Assembly: GCF_021919125.1 (NCBI RefSeq)
Contig: NZ_CP083439.1
Location: 1,240,001 to 1,304,000, forward strand
Origin: Clavibacter sp. A6099
GTDB taxonomy: Bacteria > Actinomycetota > Actinomycetes > Actinomycetales > Microbacteriaceae
Direction: 5' to 3'
DNA: 64,000 nucleotides
The translations under genes were made by a program, and so were the position numbers. Of this stretch, positions 6,847-15,480 are shown one piece after another; positions within the stretch are counted from its first letter, which is position 1; each line of letters opens with the position of its first letter. Below the pieces are notes generated by a model. That model ran no database searches. It was given only the letters and a program-made list of their open reading frames with translations, and was not told where the DNA came from.

Positions 6847-7617
6847 ATGCCCGCCCCCCTCCGCCGCCTCGCCGTCGTGCAGGTGACCCGCTCGCGTCCC
6901 GAGGCCGCCGCGTACAACACGCTCGTGCAGGGCCTCAACGCGCGCGTCGCCGAGGTCGCCGACGCCGCGGGCTGGCTGGTCGAGAACATCGCCGCGGAGG
7001 ACGAGGGCGTCGAGTCGCTGCTGGCCCGCACGCGCGAGGCCGACGCGGTCGTCATCATGGGCGGCGAGGACGTCGCCCCGCGCTTCTACGGCGGGCCCGC
7101 CGAGTACGAGGGCCGGTCGACGCACCGCGAGGTCGCGGACGCCGGGCAGATCGCGCTCGTCCGCCGCGCGGTCGCCGAGGGCACGCCGCTGCTCGGCATC
7201 TGCCGCGGCGCCCAGATCGTCAACGTCGCGCTCGGCGGCACCCTCCAGCAGCACATCGAGGGAGTGGGGGAGCACCGCAACGACGCGACGGAGATCACGG
7301 CCGTCATGCGGGACCACGACGTGCGCGTCGCCGCGGGCAGCCGGCTCGCGCGCGTGCTGGGATCCACCGACGTCGTCGTGCGGAGCGCCCACCACCAGGC
7401 GGTCGACCGGCCGGGCACGGGACTCCGCGTGGTCGCGGTCGCGCCCGACGGCGTGCCGGAGGCCGTCGAGCACGAGAGCGCGCCCGTCATCGGCGTCCAG
7501 TGGCACCCGGAGGACCCGGGCGCCGCGCGCGACCAGCTCCCCGCGCTGCTCGACGCGCTCGCCGACGCCTGCGCGCTGCGCGAGCCCGCCGACGCCGCGC
7601 GCACCGCGGCCGCCTGA
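6847..7617 (+). CDS. Gamma-glutamyl-gamma-aminobutyrate hydrolase-family protein (peptidase C26)
   Basis: The 256-residue class I glutamine amidotransferase-like protein carries the nucleophile elbow LLGICRGAQIVNVALGG, with Cys near residue 119, and the His-Glu pair in VQWHPED. An upstream MGGEDVAPRFYGG is typical of PuuD-like C26 peptidases. PuuD cleaves gamma-glutamyl-GABA in putrescine breakdown. Related enzymes act on other gamma-glutamyl amides, so the substrate stays open. It converges on the five-gene LacI operon at 7667-12541 and may share its regulator. ATG 6847 sits 6 nt after a -10; a more upstream start at 6772 would add a low-complexity stretch. Confidence 0.82.
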   Translation: MPAPLRRLAVVQVTRSRPEAAAYNTLVQGLNARVAEVADAAGWLVENIAAEDEGVESLLARTREADAVVIMGGEDVAPRFYGGPAEYEGRSTHREVADAGQIALVRRAVAEGTPLLGICRGAQIVNVALGGTLQQHIEGVGEHRNDATEITAVMRDHDVRVAAGSRLARVLGSTDVVVRSAHHQAVDRPGTGLRVVAVAPDGVPEAVEHESAPVIGVQWHPEDPGAARDQLPALLDALADACALREPADAARTAAA

Positions 7618-7638
7618 GCCGGCACCGGACAGGACGAC

Positions 7639-7657
7639 CGCGGCGCGCATCGCCGCG
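7639..7657. terminator. Hairpin between convergent genes
   Basis: CGCGGCG-CGCAT-CGCCGCG, a 7-bp stem with a 5-nt loop, lies between the C26 hydrolase stop and the SDR stop. It could serve both strands. Confidence 0.45.
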
Positions 7658-7666
7658 AGCCCCGGG

Positions 7667-8422
7667 TCAGGGCATCACGTCGCCGCTGTTGGGCCCGAGC
7701 GTCTGGCCCACGAAGAGGTTCCCGTCGGGATCCGCCGCCAGCAGCACCGCGGTCGGCGCGACCTCGTCGACCGTGCCGAAGCGGCCGAGCGGCAGCTCCC
7801 GGCGCTTGGCGTCCTTCCAGTCCTCCGAGATGGCGTCCACGAGCGGCGTGGAGATCGGACCCGGCGCGATCACGTTCGCGAGCACGTTCGAGCCGGACAC
7901 CTCGAGCGCGAGCGACTTGGTGAACGCGATGACCCCGGCCTTCGCGGCGGCGTAGTGCGCGAGCCCCACGCCGCCCTTCTGCCCGAGCTGCGACGCGACC
8001 GTGATGATCCGGCCGTCGCGCCGCTCGAGCATCCCCGGCAGCACGGCCCGCGTGAGGAGGAAGACGCTCGTGAGGTCGACGTCGATCGTGCGCTGCCAGG
8101 TCGCCAGCGTCATCTCCGCGACGGGCGCCTCGGTGAGGATGCCGTGGGAGTTGACGAGCACGTCGATCCGGCCGAGCACGCGGCCGGCCTCCGCGACGGC
8201 GTCGGCGACGCGCGCCTCGTCGGACACGTCGGCCACGACAGCGCCCACCGCGCCGATCCGCCGCGCCTCCTCGTGCACGGCGGGCGCGAGGTCGAGCAGC
8301 ACCACCTCGGCGCCCGCGAGCACGAAGTGGCGCGCGATGGCGGCGCCGATCCCGCTGGCCGCGCCCGTCACGAGCGCGGTGCGCCCGCGCAGCCGGTCGC
8401 TGCGGGGCACTGGCGCGCTCAC
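7667..8422 (-). CDS. SDR-family oxidoreductase (last gene of LacI-linked operon)
   Basis: A classical short-chain dehydrogenase of 251 residues. The cofactor motif TGAASGIG lies near residue 18, with NSHG as the NAG-type motif. The catalytic Ser lies in VASQLGQ and the Tyr/Lys pair in HYAAAK. The acidic residue after beta-2 (LLDLAP) suggests NAD(H) preference. The GTG at 8422 overlaps the stop of the preceding SDR as GTGA, so the two are translationally coupled. Substrate is unknown. With its neighbour it could oxidise or reduce a hydroxy/keto intermediate of the compound handled by the operon. Confidence 0.85.
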   Translation of the reverse strand: MSAPVPRSDRLRGRTALVTGAASGIGAAIARHFVLAGAEVVLLDLAPAVHEEARRIGAVGAVVADVSDEARVADAVAEAGRVLGRIDVLVNSHGILTEAPVAEMTLATWQRTIDVDLTSVFLLTRAVLPGMLERRDGRIITVASQLGQKGGVGLAHYAAAKAGVIAFTKSLALEVSGSNVLANVIAPGPISTPLVDAISEDWKDAKRRELPLGRFGTVDEVAPTAVLLAADPDGNLFVGQTLGPNSGDVMP

Positions 8423-9186
8423 TCCTGCATCCGGATCGTCAGGCCGCCGTCGACGGTGAGCGTCTGGCCCGTCACGTAGCCGGCGTCCTCGGAGGCGAGG
8501 AACGCGATGACCGACGCGACCTCCTCGGGGCGGCCGACGCGTCCAGCGGGGATCCTGTCGCCCGCGCGCCGGAGGCCGTCCGCGCCGAGCGAGTTCACCG
8601 CGTCGAGCGACTGAGGGGTCTCGATGAGGCCCGGGATGACGGTGTTCGCCCGGATCCCGCGCGGCGCGAGCTCCACGGCGGCGCTCCGCACGAGGCCGAC
8701 GACCCCCGCCTTCGCCGTCGCGTAGTGCGCGTGGTCGCCCCAGCCGTAGACGCCGCCCGCGATGGACGACACCGCCACGATCGAGGCGCCGCGGCCGAGG
8801 AGCGGCTCGGCCGCGCGGATGACGCGCATCACGCCGCCGAGGTCGACGCCCAGCACCTCGTCCCACCGCTCGTCCGTCATCGCCCCGAGCGGGGCGCGGC
8901 GGAGGATCCCGGCGGCCGCGATCACGTGGTCCACCTGGCCGTACTCCTCGAGCGCGGCCCGCACGAACGCGTCGACGGACGCGGTGGAGGCGACGTCGAG
9001 GTCCACAGCGATGCCCGTGCCGCCGACCGCGCGCACGGCATCGAGGGTCGCGCCCGCGTCGTGCGGGTCCCCGGGGAAGCGGCCGACGACCACGCGGTCG
9101 CCCCGCGCGGCGAGGCGCACGGCGGTCGCCCGGCCGATGCCGGAGGCCCCGCCCGTGACGAGCGCGACGGGTGCCGCGCCCGTCAC
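8419..9186 (-). CDS. SDR-family oxidoreductase
   Basis: A 255-residue short-chain dehydrogenase with TGGASGIG near residue 11, a catalytic Ser in VSSIAGG and Tyr/Lys in HYATAK. A C-terminal [11 protein letters not shown] is typical of FabG-like SDRs. A GR pair after beta-2 (VVVGRFPG) hints at NADP(H) use, unlike the next SDR, which looks NAD-type. The GTG at 9186 overlaps the MFS gene's stop (GTGA). Two SDRs of apparently different cofactor preference side by side could catalyse an epimerisation through a keto intermediate; this is inference. Confidence 0.85.
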   Translation of the reverse strand: MTGAAPVALVTGGASGIGRATAVRLAARGDRVVVGRFPGDPHDAGATLDAVRAVGGTGIAVDLDVASTASVDAFVRAALEEYGQVDHVIAAAGILRRAPLGAMTDERWDEVLGVDLGGVMRVIRAAEPLLGRGASIVAVSSIAGGVYGWGDHAHYATAKAGVVGLVRSAAVELAPRGIRANTVIPGLIETPQSLDAVNSLGADGLRRAGDRIPAGRVGRPEEVASVIAFLASEDAGYVTGQTLTVDGGLTIRMQE

Positions 9187-10565
9187 GCGGCCGCCTCGCG
9201 GGTCTCGCCCGTCGGCTTCGCGAGCAGCATCACGAGCGCCGAGGCGAGGATCCCGCCCGCGCCCACCCACAGCGCCGCCTGGCCGAACGACATGGCGCTC
9301 GCCGTGAGGCCCGTGAGCAGGAAGCCGCCGATGATGGCGCCCGGCTGGCTCATCGCGCCGATGAAGCTGGATCCGGTCGCCCGGCAGTCGCTGTCGAAGC
9401 AGCCGGCCTGGAAGAACAGGATCGCCGCGTAGGGCCCGAGCAGGAAGAACAGCCCGACCATGTAGGCGCCCATCACGAACGTCGGGTCGTCGGGCCCCAG
9501 CAGCATGACCGCGAACGCGAGGCCCGCGACGAGCCAGCCGCCGACGATGACGTTGCGGCGGCCGAGGCGATCGCCCAGCCAGCCGTGCACGAGGTAGCCG
9601 AGCACGCCCACGCAGTTCGAGGCGATGATCAGCAGCAGCGCGTTGGACGCGTCGATGTGCTTGCCCGACTCGAGCACGGTGGTGCCGAGCACCGAGAAGG
9701 TCTGGATCCCGAACCAGTTGAGCAGCCACGCCACGCTCAGCACGATCGTGCTGCGGAGGTGCTTGCCCTGGAAGATGCGCGCGATGGGGGCCGACTTCTG
9801 CACGTCGAGGCCGGTGGCGCGAGCGAAGGCTGCCGCCTCGTCGTGCAGGCCCGCGGCGCGCAGGCGGCGGATCCGCTGCTGGGCGACGAACTGCGGGCTC
9901 TCCCGGAGCGTGAGGCAGATCGCGGCGACGACGAGCGCGGGCACGGTCGCGAGCCCGAACGCGATGCGCCAGCTGCCCGGCCCGAACGCCGTCGTGATCA
10001 GGCCCACGAATGCCGCGGCGAGCAGGGCGCCGAGCGGCCAGCCCGTCTGCACCATCGCGTACACGAAGCCCTTGTTGCGGCGGATCCGCTCGTCCTCCGT
10101 CTGCTCGTAGATCTCGTTGAGGTACGTGGCGTTGATGGACTGCTCGGCGAGGCCCAGGCCGCTGATGCTGCGGATCCCGACGAGCGAGACCGCCCCGGCG
10201 CTCAGCGCGGTCGCGCCCGACGACAGCGCCGTGCCGGTGACGGACACGACCATGCCGATCCGGCGGCCGAGCCTGTCGACCATCGGGCCGACGAGCAGGA
10301 CGACGACCGCGGTGCCGACGCTGACGAGGGTCGACACGAGAAGCGACTCGCTCGTGTCCCAGCCGAAGTCGCGCGAGATGTCGGGCAGCAGCGTGCCGAA
10401 GAGGATGAAGTCGTAGACGGCGATGGTCCACGCGAGGAAGGCGATGCCCGTGACCCGGCGGGTCTGGCGGACGCTGACCTTCTCGAGGCCGGCGGGCAGC
10501 GCGCCGGAGGATGCGGCGCCGGTGTCCGCGGTTGCGGTGCCGGGACGGGAGGTGTCGGTGCTCAT
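9183..10565 (-). CDS. MFS transporter, metabolite:H+ symporter-like
   Basis: The 460-residue protein has twelve predicted membrane spans. The MFS signature [10 protein letters not shown] lies between TM2 and TM3, with a matching [12 protein letters not shown] in the second half. It belongs with the sugar/organic-acid proton symporters. The ATG at 10565 has GGAGACCACCACC upstream. It sits between the NodB-fold hydrolase (34 bp gap) and the overlapping SDR genes, so it is the likely importer (or exporter) of the compound metabolised by the operon. About 35 disordered Thr/Ala-rich residues precede TM1. Confidence 0.88.
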   Translation of the reverse strand: MSTDTSRPGTATADTGAASSGALPAGLEKVSVRQTRRVTGIAFLAWTIAVYDFILFGTLLPDISRDFGWDTSESLLVSTLVSVGTAVVVLLVGPMVDRLGRRIGMVVSVTGTALSSGATALSAGAVSLVGIRSISGLGLAEQSINATYLNEIYEQTEDERIRRNKGFVYAMVQTGWPLGALLAAAFVGLITTAFGPGSWRIAFGLATVPALVVAAICLTLRESPQFVAQQRIRRLRAAGLHDEAAAFARATGLDVQKSAPIARIFQGKHLRSTIVLSVAWLLNWFGIQTFSVLGTTVLESGKHIDASNALLLIIASNCVGVLGYLVHGWLGDRLGRRNVIVGGWLVAGLAFAVMLLGPDDPTFVMGAYMVGLFFLLGPYAAILFFQAGCFDSDCRATGSSFIGAMSQPGAIIGGFLLTGLTASAMSFGQAALWVGAGGILASALVMLLAKPTGETREAAA

Positions 10566-10599
10566 GGTGGTGGTCTCCTGCGGTCGGTCGGTTCGCGGA

Positions 10600-11490
10600 T
10601 CAGGGGACGCGCGGGGTGCGCGGGGAGCGTCGCTGGAAGTCCTGGGCGATCTCGTCGAAGGTCGCCCAGCGGACTCCCTCGTGCGAGTTGATGTGGGCGA
10701 TGAGCCGCTCGAGCATGAGGAGCACCTGCGGGCGGCCCGAGACGTCGGGGTGGATCGTGAACGTGAAGACCCCGTAGTCCTGCTCGCGGTAGACCCAGTC
10801 GAACTGGTCGCGCCACATCTCCTCGAGGTGGCGGGGGTTCACGAAGCCGTGGCTGTTGGGGCTGCCCTTGACGAACATCATCGGAGGCAGGTCGTCGAGG
10901 TACCACGACGCGGGGATCTCCACGAGGTCGGTCTCCTCGCCGCGCACGAGCGGGTGCATCCAGCTGGCGGCGTCCTTCGTGTAGTCGACGCCCTGCCACG
11001 TGTCGCCCACGCGCACGTAGTACGGCTCGAAGTCGCGGTGCATCAGGGAGTGGTCGTAGCGGATCCCGCGCTCGATGAGGAGCTCGTTCGTCACGCGCGA
11101 GAACTCCCACCACGGCGCCACGTAGCCGGTGGGGCGGCGGCCGGCGCGCGACTCGATGAGCTCGATGGAGCGGTCGAGCACGTCCGCCTCCTGCTGGCGC
11201 GACATCTCGATGGGGTTCTCGTGGCTGTAGCCGTGCGCGCCGATCTCGTGGCCGGCTGCGACGACCTGGTCGAACTCGCGCGGGAACGTCTCGATGGAGT
11301 GGCCCGGCCAGAACCAGGTGGAGGGGAGGCCGTGCTTGGCGAGCAGCGCGTTGAGGCGCGGCACGCCGACCTCGCCCGCGAACAGGCCGCGGGAGATGTC
11401 GCCGGGCGAGTCCTGCCCGCCGTACGAGCCGAGCCAGCCGCTCACGGCGTCGACGTCGATGCCGAACGCGATGATGATGTCCTTGGCCAT
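10600..11490 (-). CDS. NodB-fold polysaccharide deacetylase / cyclic-imidase-like hydrolase
   Basis: The 296-residue protein is of the PgdA (Helicobacter HP0310)/allantoinase PuuE/cyclic imide hydrolase branch of carbohydrate esterase family 4. Visible metal ligands are Asp14 (FGIDVD), His86 and His90 (GAHGYSH). I recall these as the same residue numbers used in HP0310. The third motif is YVAPWWEF rather than the R-x-P of true chitin deacetylases, which favours a small amide or imide substrate. There is no signal peptide, so it acts in the cytosol. SD GGAAGGACC precedes ATG 11490. Gene order after an asparaginase suggests imide ring opening followed by half-amide hydrolysis. That is inference. 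Confidence 0.83.
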   Translation of the reverse strand: MAKDIIIAFGIDVDAVSGWLGSYGGQDSPGDISRGLFAGEVGVPRLNALLAKHGLPSTWFWPGHSIETFPREFDQVVAAGHEIGAHGYSHENPIEMSRQQEADVLDRSIELIESRAGRRPTGYVAPWWEFSRVTNELLIERGIRYDHSLMHRDFEPYYVRVGDTWQGVDYTKDAASWMHPLVRGEETDLVEIPASWYLDDLPPMMFVKGSPNSHGFVNPRHLEEMWRDQFDWVYREQDYGVFTFTIHPDVSGRPQVLLMLERLIAHINSHEGVRWATFDEIAQDFQRRSPRTPRVP

Positions 11491-11515
11491 GGGGGTCCTT
11501 CCGTCGGGTGATGGA

Positions 11516-12541
11516 TCAGGCCGGCAGGGAGCCGGCCGGGGTGGAAATGCGGGTCTCGGGATCGGCGGCGACGGCCAGCAGGCGGCGCGCCTCGTCGACG
11601 GGGTGGTGGTCGAGCAGGAGGGCCAGGAGGATCCGGGCCTGCGCCACCGAGAGGCGGCCGATCGGCACGGCGCCCGCCGCGACGGCGTCGACCGCGCCGC
11701 CGTCTCCGTAGATGGCGGCGACCGGGCCGTGGGCGACGCGCGTGCCGAGGCCGACGAGCACGCCTGCGTCGGCGGCCGCCCGGATCTCCGGCACCAGCGC
11801 GCGGTTCGCGTTGCCGGCGCCCGTGCCGATCACGACGACGCCCGCGGCTCCCGCGGCGATCGCCGCCCGGAAGAGCACGCCGTCGGCGCCGGGGTGGACG
11901 CTCACGCAGTCCACGCGGATCCGGTCGAAGCGCGCCGTGGGCGCGGGCAGGATCGGCAGCGCACGCGGTCGGCGGGTGATGCGCACCTCGTCGCCGGTCA
12001 CGCGGCCGAGGGGTGCGCCGTCGCGGGCGGCGAAGGCGTCGGGATCCAGCGTGCGCGCCTTCACCAGGCCGTCGGCCGCGAGGACGCGCGAGGCGAACAC
12101 GGCGAGCGCGCCGGCTCCGCGCGCCTCGGACGACGCGGCGACGACGATGGCGTCGCGCAGGTTGCCCGGCCCGTCGCCCGCGGGGTCGTCGGCAGAGCGC
12201 TGGGCGCCCGTGAGCACCACCGGCCGCGGGTCGTCGGTCACGAGCTCCAGCAGGAACGCGGTCTCCTCGAGGGTGTCCGTGCCGTGCGTGACGACCACGC
12301 CGTCCACGTCGTCGCGCGCGAGCGCCTCGGCCACCGCGCCCTGGATCGTGCGGAGGTCGGCGTGCGTGAGCGCGAACGAGTTGATCCGGAGGACGTCGCG
12401 CGTCTCGACGGTGACGCCGGCGGGCAGGGCGGGCACGGATCCGAGCAGGCGGTCGGCGGGATCCGCGGCGACCGCGGCTCCGTCGGGGCGCGTGCGCGAG
12501 GAGATGGTCCCGCCGGTGGCGAGCACGAGGACGTGGGGCAT
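11516..12541 (-). CDS. ansA: Asparaginase-family amidohydrolase
   Basis: The 341-residue protein has the two catalytic threonine motifs of bacterial L-asparaginases: LATGGTISS at residues 6-14 and [14 protein letters not shown] near residue 90. It also has [21 protein letters not shown] with the supporting Lys position changed to Arg. There is no signal peptide, so it is a cytosolic type. It is the first gene of a five-gene operon and is divergent from a LacI regulator. That is unusual for a housekeeping asparaginase and fits an amide-specific catabolic role. The ATG at 12541 follows a good -35/-10 pair by 7 nt, so the mRNA is nearly leaderless. GAGGAT also resembles a ribosome site. Confidence 0.87.
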   Translation of the reverse strand: MPHVLVLATGGTISSRTRPDGAAVAADPADRLLGSVPALPAGVTVETRDVLRINSFALTHADLRTIQGAVAEALARDDVDGVVVTHGTDTLEETAFLLELVTDDPRPVVLTGAQRSADDPAGDGPGNLRDAIVVAASSEARGAGALAVFASRVLAADGLVKARTLDPDAFAARDGAPLGRVTGDEVRITRRPRALPILPAPTARFDRIRVDCVSVHPGADGVLFRAAIAAGAAGVVVIGTGAGNANRALVPEIRAAADAGVLVGLGTRVAHGPVAAIYGDGGAVDAVAAGAVPIGRLSVAQARILLALLLDHHPVDEARRLLAVAADPETRISTPAGSLPA

Positions 12542-12548
12542 GCGGTCG

Positions 12549-12577
12549 ATCCTCGGTCGCACAAACGATTGCGTCAA
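12549..12577 (-). promoter_or_regulatory. Promoter of the asparaginase operon
   Basis: On the minus strand, TTGACG (12577-12572), a 17-nt spacer, then GAGGAT (12554-12549), then 7 nt to the ATG. This is the best -35 in the window and is overlapped by the palindromic operator candidate. Confidence 0.6.
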
Positions 12578-12584
12578 TGGTTTG
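12562..12584. promoter_or_regulatory. Candidate LacI-family operator
   Basis: CAAACGATT-GCGTC-AATGGTTTG, 9-bp arms with one mismatch, covers the -35 of the asparaginase operon and lies between it and the divergent lacI-type gene. A further TTTGCGTCGAACG at 12581-12593 may be a second half-site. Confidence 0.55.
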
Positions 12585-12712
12585 CGTCGAACGATCACGT
12601 TGCCGTCCTGTTGCGGGGATGTTTCCCCGTCGGAGGCTGGGCGCCGCCGCCGGGGGCCGCCCGCTGCCCGCCTTCGACGCTGTGCCATGCTGGATCGGGT
12701 GAGGAGGCCCGA

Positions 12713-13741
12713 GTGACCCGGAAGCGCCAGCCGCCCACCACGCAGCGCATGATCGCGGAGCTCGCCGGCGTCAGCATCACCACCGTCTCCCGCGTTCTCA
12801 ACTCCCGCGAGGAGCACCCCGGCCGCTGGGCCGGGCCCGAGACCGTCGCCGCCATCCTCGACATCGCGGAGCGCAGCGGCTACCGGCCGAACCCGCACGC
12901 CGCGAGCCTGCGCACCTCCCGCTCCGACCTCGTCGGCGTCCTCGTCCCGCGCCTCCAGGACTACGTGCTCGCCACCGTGTACGAGGGCATCGACGAGGCG
13001 GCGACCGAGCGCCGCATCTCCACCTTCGTCACGAACAGCCTCGACCGGCCGGACCTCCAGCGCAGCCGCACGCGCAGCATGCTCGACCGCCGGGTCGACG
13101 GCATGATCTTCGGCGACGCGCACCTGGACGACCCGCTGCTCGACGAGCTCGCCGAGGAGGGCGTGCCCTTCGTCCTCGTCTCGCGCCGCCGCGGCGACCA
13201 CGTGGCCGTCACGTGCGACGACGTGACGGGCGGCCGCCTCGCGGCCGAGCACCTCATCGCGCAGGGGCGCACCCGGCCGGCCGTGCTCGCCGGCATGTCC
13301 TTCGCGTCGACCGCGGTCGACCGCACGCGCGGCTTCCTCGAGGCGTACGCGGATGCAGGGATGCCGGTGACGCCCGAGCGCGTGATCCAGCGGGGCTTCG
13401 ACGCCGCGGCCGGCCGGGAGGCGACCGAGGAGGTGCTCCGTGCCGGGCACGCGCCGGACGCGCTCTTCGCGACCAACGACTTCGCGGCGATCGGCGCGAT
13501 GGGCGCGCTCCGCGACGCGGGCCTGTCGGTGCCCGACGACGTCGCGCTCGTCGGCTACAACGACACCCCGCTGGCGGCGTCGGGATCCATCGGGCTCACG
13601 AGCGTGCGCTCGCCCGTCCACGAGATGGGACGGATCGCGCTGGAGACCCTGCTGGCGCTCGTCGACGGCCAGGAGGCCGCGTCGCGGATGCTCGAGCCGA
13701 CGCTCGTGGCGCGCGCGTCGACGGGACCGCACCCGGCCTGA
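12713..13741 (+). CDS. LacI-family transcriptional regulator
   Basis: The 342-residue protein has an N-terminal helix-turn-helix of LacI type (IAELAGVSITTVSRVLN, residues 14-30) and the hinge YRPNPHAASLR. A periplasmic-binding-like effector domain follows, ending in VGYNDTPLAA and SPVHEMGRIALE. GTG 12713 is preceded by GTGAGGAGGCCCGA, a strong ribosome site. It is divergent from the asparaginase-led operon, and the intervening 171 bp carries a palindrome over the operon promoter. It is therefore the probable repressor, relieved by the pathway substrate. The effector cannot be predicted. Confidence 0.92.
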   Translation: MTRKRQPPTTQRMIAELAGVSITTVSRVLNSREEHPGRWAGPETVAAILDIAERSGYRPNPHAASLRTSRSDLVGVLVPRLQDYVLATVYEGIDEAATERRISTFVTNSLDRPDLQRSRTRSMLDRRVDGMIFGDAHLDDPLLDELAEEGVPFVLVSRRRGDHVAVTCDDVTGGRLAAEHLIAQGRTRPAVLAGMSFASTAVDRTRGFLEAYADAGMPVTPERVIQRGFDAAAGREATEEVLRAGHAPDALFATNDFAAIGAMGALRDAGLSVPDDVALVGYNDTPLAASGSIGLTSVRSPVHEMGRIALETLLALVDGQEAASRMLEPTLVARASTGPHPA

Positions 13742-13801
13742 GCGGCGGCTCGTGCGGGCGGCCGCACGGGGCAGGCGCACCGGGCCGGGCGGATCCGATG
13801 C

Positions 13802-13807
13802 CACGAT
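13802..13807 (+). promoter_or_regulatory. -10 element, leaderless promoter of transglutaminase-like gene
   Basis: CACGAT, 6 nt (GGACCC), then ATG 13814. Confidence 0.4.
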
Positions 13808-13813
13808 GGACCC

Positions 13814-14608
13814 ATGCGCCGCGACGTCTCCTCCATGCTCGAGCTGCAGGTCTCCGGCGAGAGCGAGATGGCCTTCGCGATCGCCGTCGCCCGTGGGGCC
13901 GACATCGCGTCCGAGCACCTCTCCTTCGCCCTCGACGGACGGCCGATCGAGGCGACCGAGGTGGTCGACCGGCACGACACCCGGCTGCACGTCCTGACGA
14001 CCGGCGCGGGAGTCCTCACGATGGAGTACCGCGCGACGGTCACCGGCCGCCGCGACCCCGCGCCCGTCGACGACGTCGACCTCTGGATCTACCGCCGCCC
14101 GAGCCGCTACTGCGAGTCGGACACGCTGTTCCCCACGGCCCGCGGCGAGTTCCGCGGCCTGGACGGCCTCCCGCTCCTCGCCGCAGTGCGCGCGTTCGTG
14201 GCGGAGTCGCTGCGGTACGCGCCGGGATCCAGCCTCCCGACCGACGGCGCCGTCCGCACGCTGCTCGCCCGCCGCGGCGTCTGCCGCGACTACGCGCACC
14301 TCGTGATCGCGATGCTCCGCGCGCTCGACGTGCCCGCGCGGCTGGCCGCCGTCTACGCGCCGGGCCTCAGCCCCATGGACTTCCACGCGGTCGCCGAGGC
14401 GTGGGTCGACGGCGCCTGGCACGTGGTGGACGCCACCGGGCTCGCGCCCCGCCAGAGCCTGCTGCGGATCTCCACGGGTCGCGACGCCTCCGACACCGCG
14501 TTCCTCACCAACACCCGGAGCCTCGTGACCATCTCGCGCATGGAGGTCATGGCGACCGTCGACGAGCTCCCGGTCGACGACGTCGCCTCGGCCGTGCGCC
14601 TGGGCTGA
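13814..14608 (+). CDS. Transglutaminase-like (cysteine protease fold) protein
   Basis: The 264-residue protein has an N-terminal beta domain (about 1-100) of the kind found before bacterial transglutaminase domains. The catalytic triad follows: Cys in RRGVCRDYAHL near 157, His in DFHAVAEAWV near 193, Asp in HVVDATG near 206. Such cytosolic proteins may act as peptidases or amide hydrolases; none is well characterised. It shares neither strand overlap nor operon with the LacI gene upstream (72 bp) and has its own -10. Its stop lies in a hairpin shared with the convergent lipoprotein gene. Confidence 0.82.
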   Translation: MRRDVSSMLELQVSGESEMAFAIAVARGADIASEHLSFALDGRPIEATEVVDRHDTRLHVLTTGAGVLTMEYRATVTGRRDPAPVDDVDLWIYRRPSRYCESDTLFPTARGEFRGLDGLPLLAAVRAFVAESLRYAPGSSLPTDGAVRTLLARRGVCRDYAHLVIAMLRALDVPARLAAVYAPGLSPMDFHAVAEAWVDGAWHVVDATGLAPRQSLLRISTGRDASDTAFLTNTRSLVTISRMEVMATVDELPVDDVASAVRLG

Positions 14609-14639
14609 GCCGACCGCTCCGGCTGACGGGTCGGATCAG
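14605..14639. terminator. Bidirectional hairpin covering two convergent stops
   Basis: CTGA-g-CCGACC pairs with GGTCGG-a-TCAG, ten pairs with one mismatch. The stop codons of both convergent genes lie inside the arms. Confidence 0.5.
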
Positions 14640-15283
14640 CCGCCGACGGTCTTGAGGACCGCGTTGCCGAGGTCGGCGTGGTCGCCCGGCTCGTAGAACG
14701 CGGCGGACCGCATGACGATCATGTGCTTCGAGGAGTATATGGTGGAGACGCCGATCGCGTCCTCGAGCTCGAAGTAGGCCTCGACGCCGGAGGGGTACCC
14801 CGCGATGGGGTCGGCCAGGAGGATGGCCGCGTCGCGCCGGGATTGCAGCTCAGCGGCGACGGGCTGGGCCACGTCGACCTCGACCGCGGTGCCGTCCGAC
14901 GAACGGAAGGCGCAGGCGATGCCCTGCATCGTGAGGACGTCGGCGCGCAGGCCGTCCGTGGACGTGTCGGCCGGGAGCGCCTCGCTCGCGAACCCCTTCC
15001 CGAACTCGGCGAGGTCGGGCAGGAGCTGGGCGCACGTGGTGCTGACCGGGGTGCCCTTCGGCGGCGCCGGCGTGGGCGATGCGGTGGGCCCGCTTCCGGA
15101 TCCGCCGCCCTGGGCCTCGCCGCCGCCGCCCGCGCTCGCCGAGGGGTCCGGCGTCGTGGGCTGGAGGGGAGCGGGGTCGGAGCAGCCCGCGAGGAGCATG
15201 GCGACGGCGAGTCCGGCGGCCGCGGCCGTGGGGATGGTGCGCGCGATGCGGGGTCGGGCGGGCGCGGGGAGGCGGACGGGCAT
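14636..15283 (-). CDS. Putative secreted lipoprotein, function unknown
   Basis: The 215-residue protein has an arginine-containing N-region, a hydrophobic core and the lipobox LLAGC with Cys34 as the predicted lipid-bearing residue. A Pro/Ser/Gly linker (about 35-75) with low complexity leads to a compact domain of about 140 residues containing two cysteines (TTCAQLL and GIACAF) that could pair outside the cell. I do not recognise the domain. ATG 15283 has GAAGGAGCACCACC upstream. It is divergent from argS. Confidence 0.8.
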   Translation of the reverse strand: MPVRLPAPARPRIARTIPTAAAAGLAVAMLLAGCSDPAPLQPTTPDPSASAGGGGEAQGGGSGSGPTASPTPAPPKGTPVSTTCAQLLPDLAEFGKGFASEALPADTSTDGLRADVLTMQGIACAFRSSDGTAVEVDVAQPVAAELQSRRDAAILLADPIAGYPSGVEAYFELEDAIGVSTIYSSKHMIVMRSAAFYEPGDHADLGNAVLKTVGG

Positions 15284-15466
15284 GGTGGTGCTCCTTCGGA
15301 TCCGGGCGCGCCGCGGGGTGCGACGCTCGGCGCGCGGCGACGTGCCACGAGCGGGAGGCGGGATCGACACCATACCGAGACCGGTCGGTGCCCCGCTGGG
15401 ACGCTCGGCCGCGCTGGGGGCGGTCCGCGCGGGCATGCGCCGGGAGGGGCGGGTCGCGCCCGCCGG

Positions 15467-15472
15467 TAGGAT
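15467..15472 (+). promoter_or_regulatory. -10 element of argS
   Basis: TAGGAT, then 8 nt, then ATG 15481. The mRNA would have no leader or one of about 2 nt. Confidence 0.5.
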
Positions 15473-15480
15473 CGATCCCC

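Noticed and set aside
11516-14422. A long minus-strand frame running from the asparaginase gene across the regulator and transglutaminase-like genes
   Set aside because: Only the last 341 codons are the asparaginase. The rest is antisense to two genes with clear motifs.
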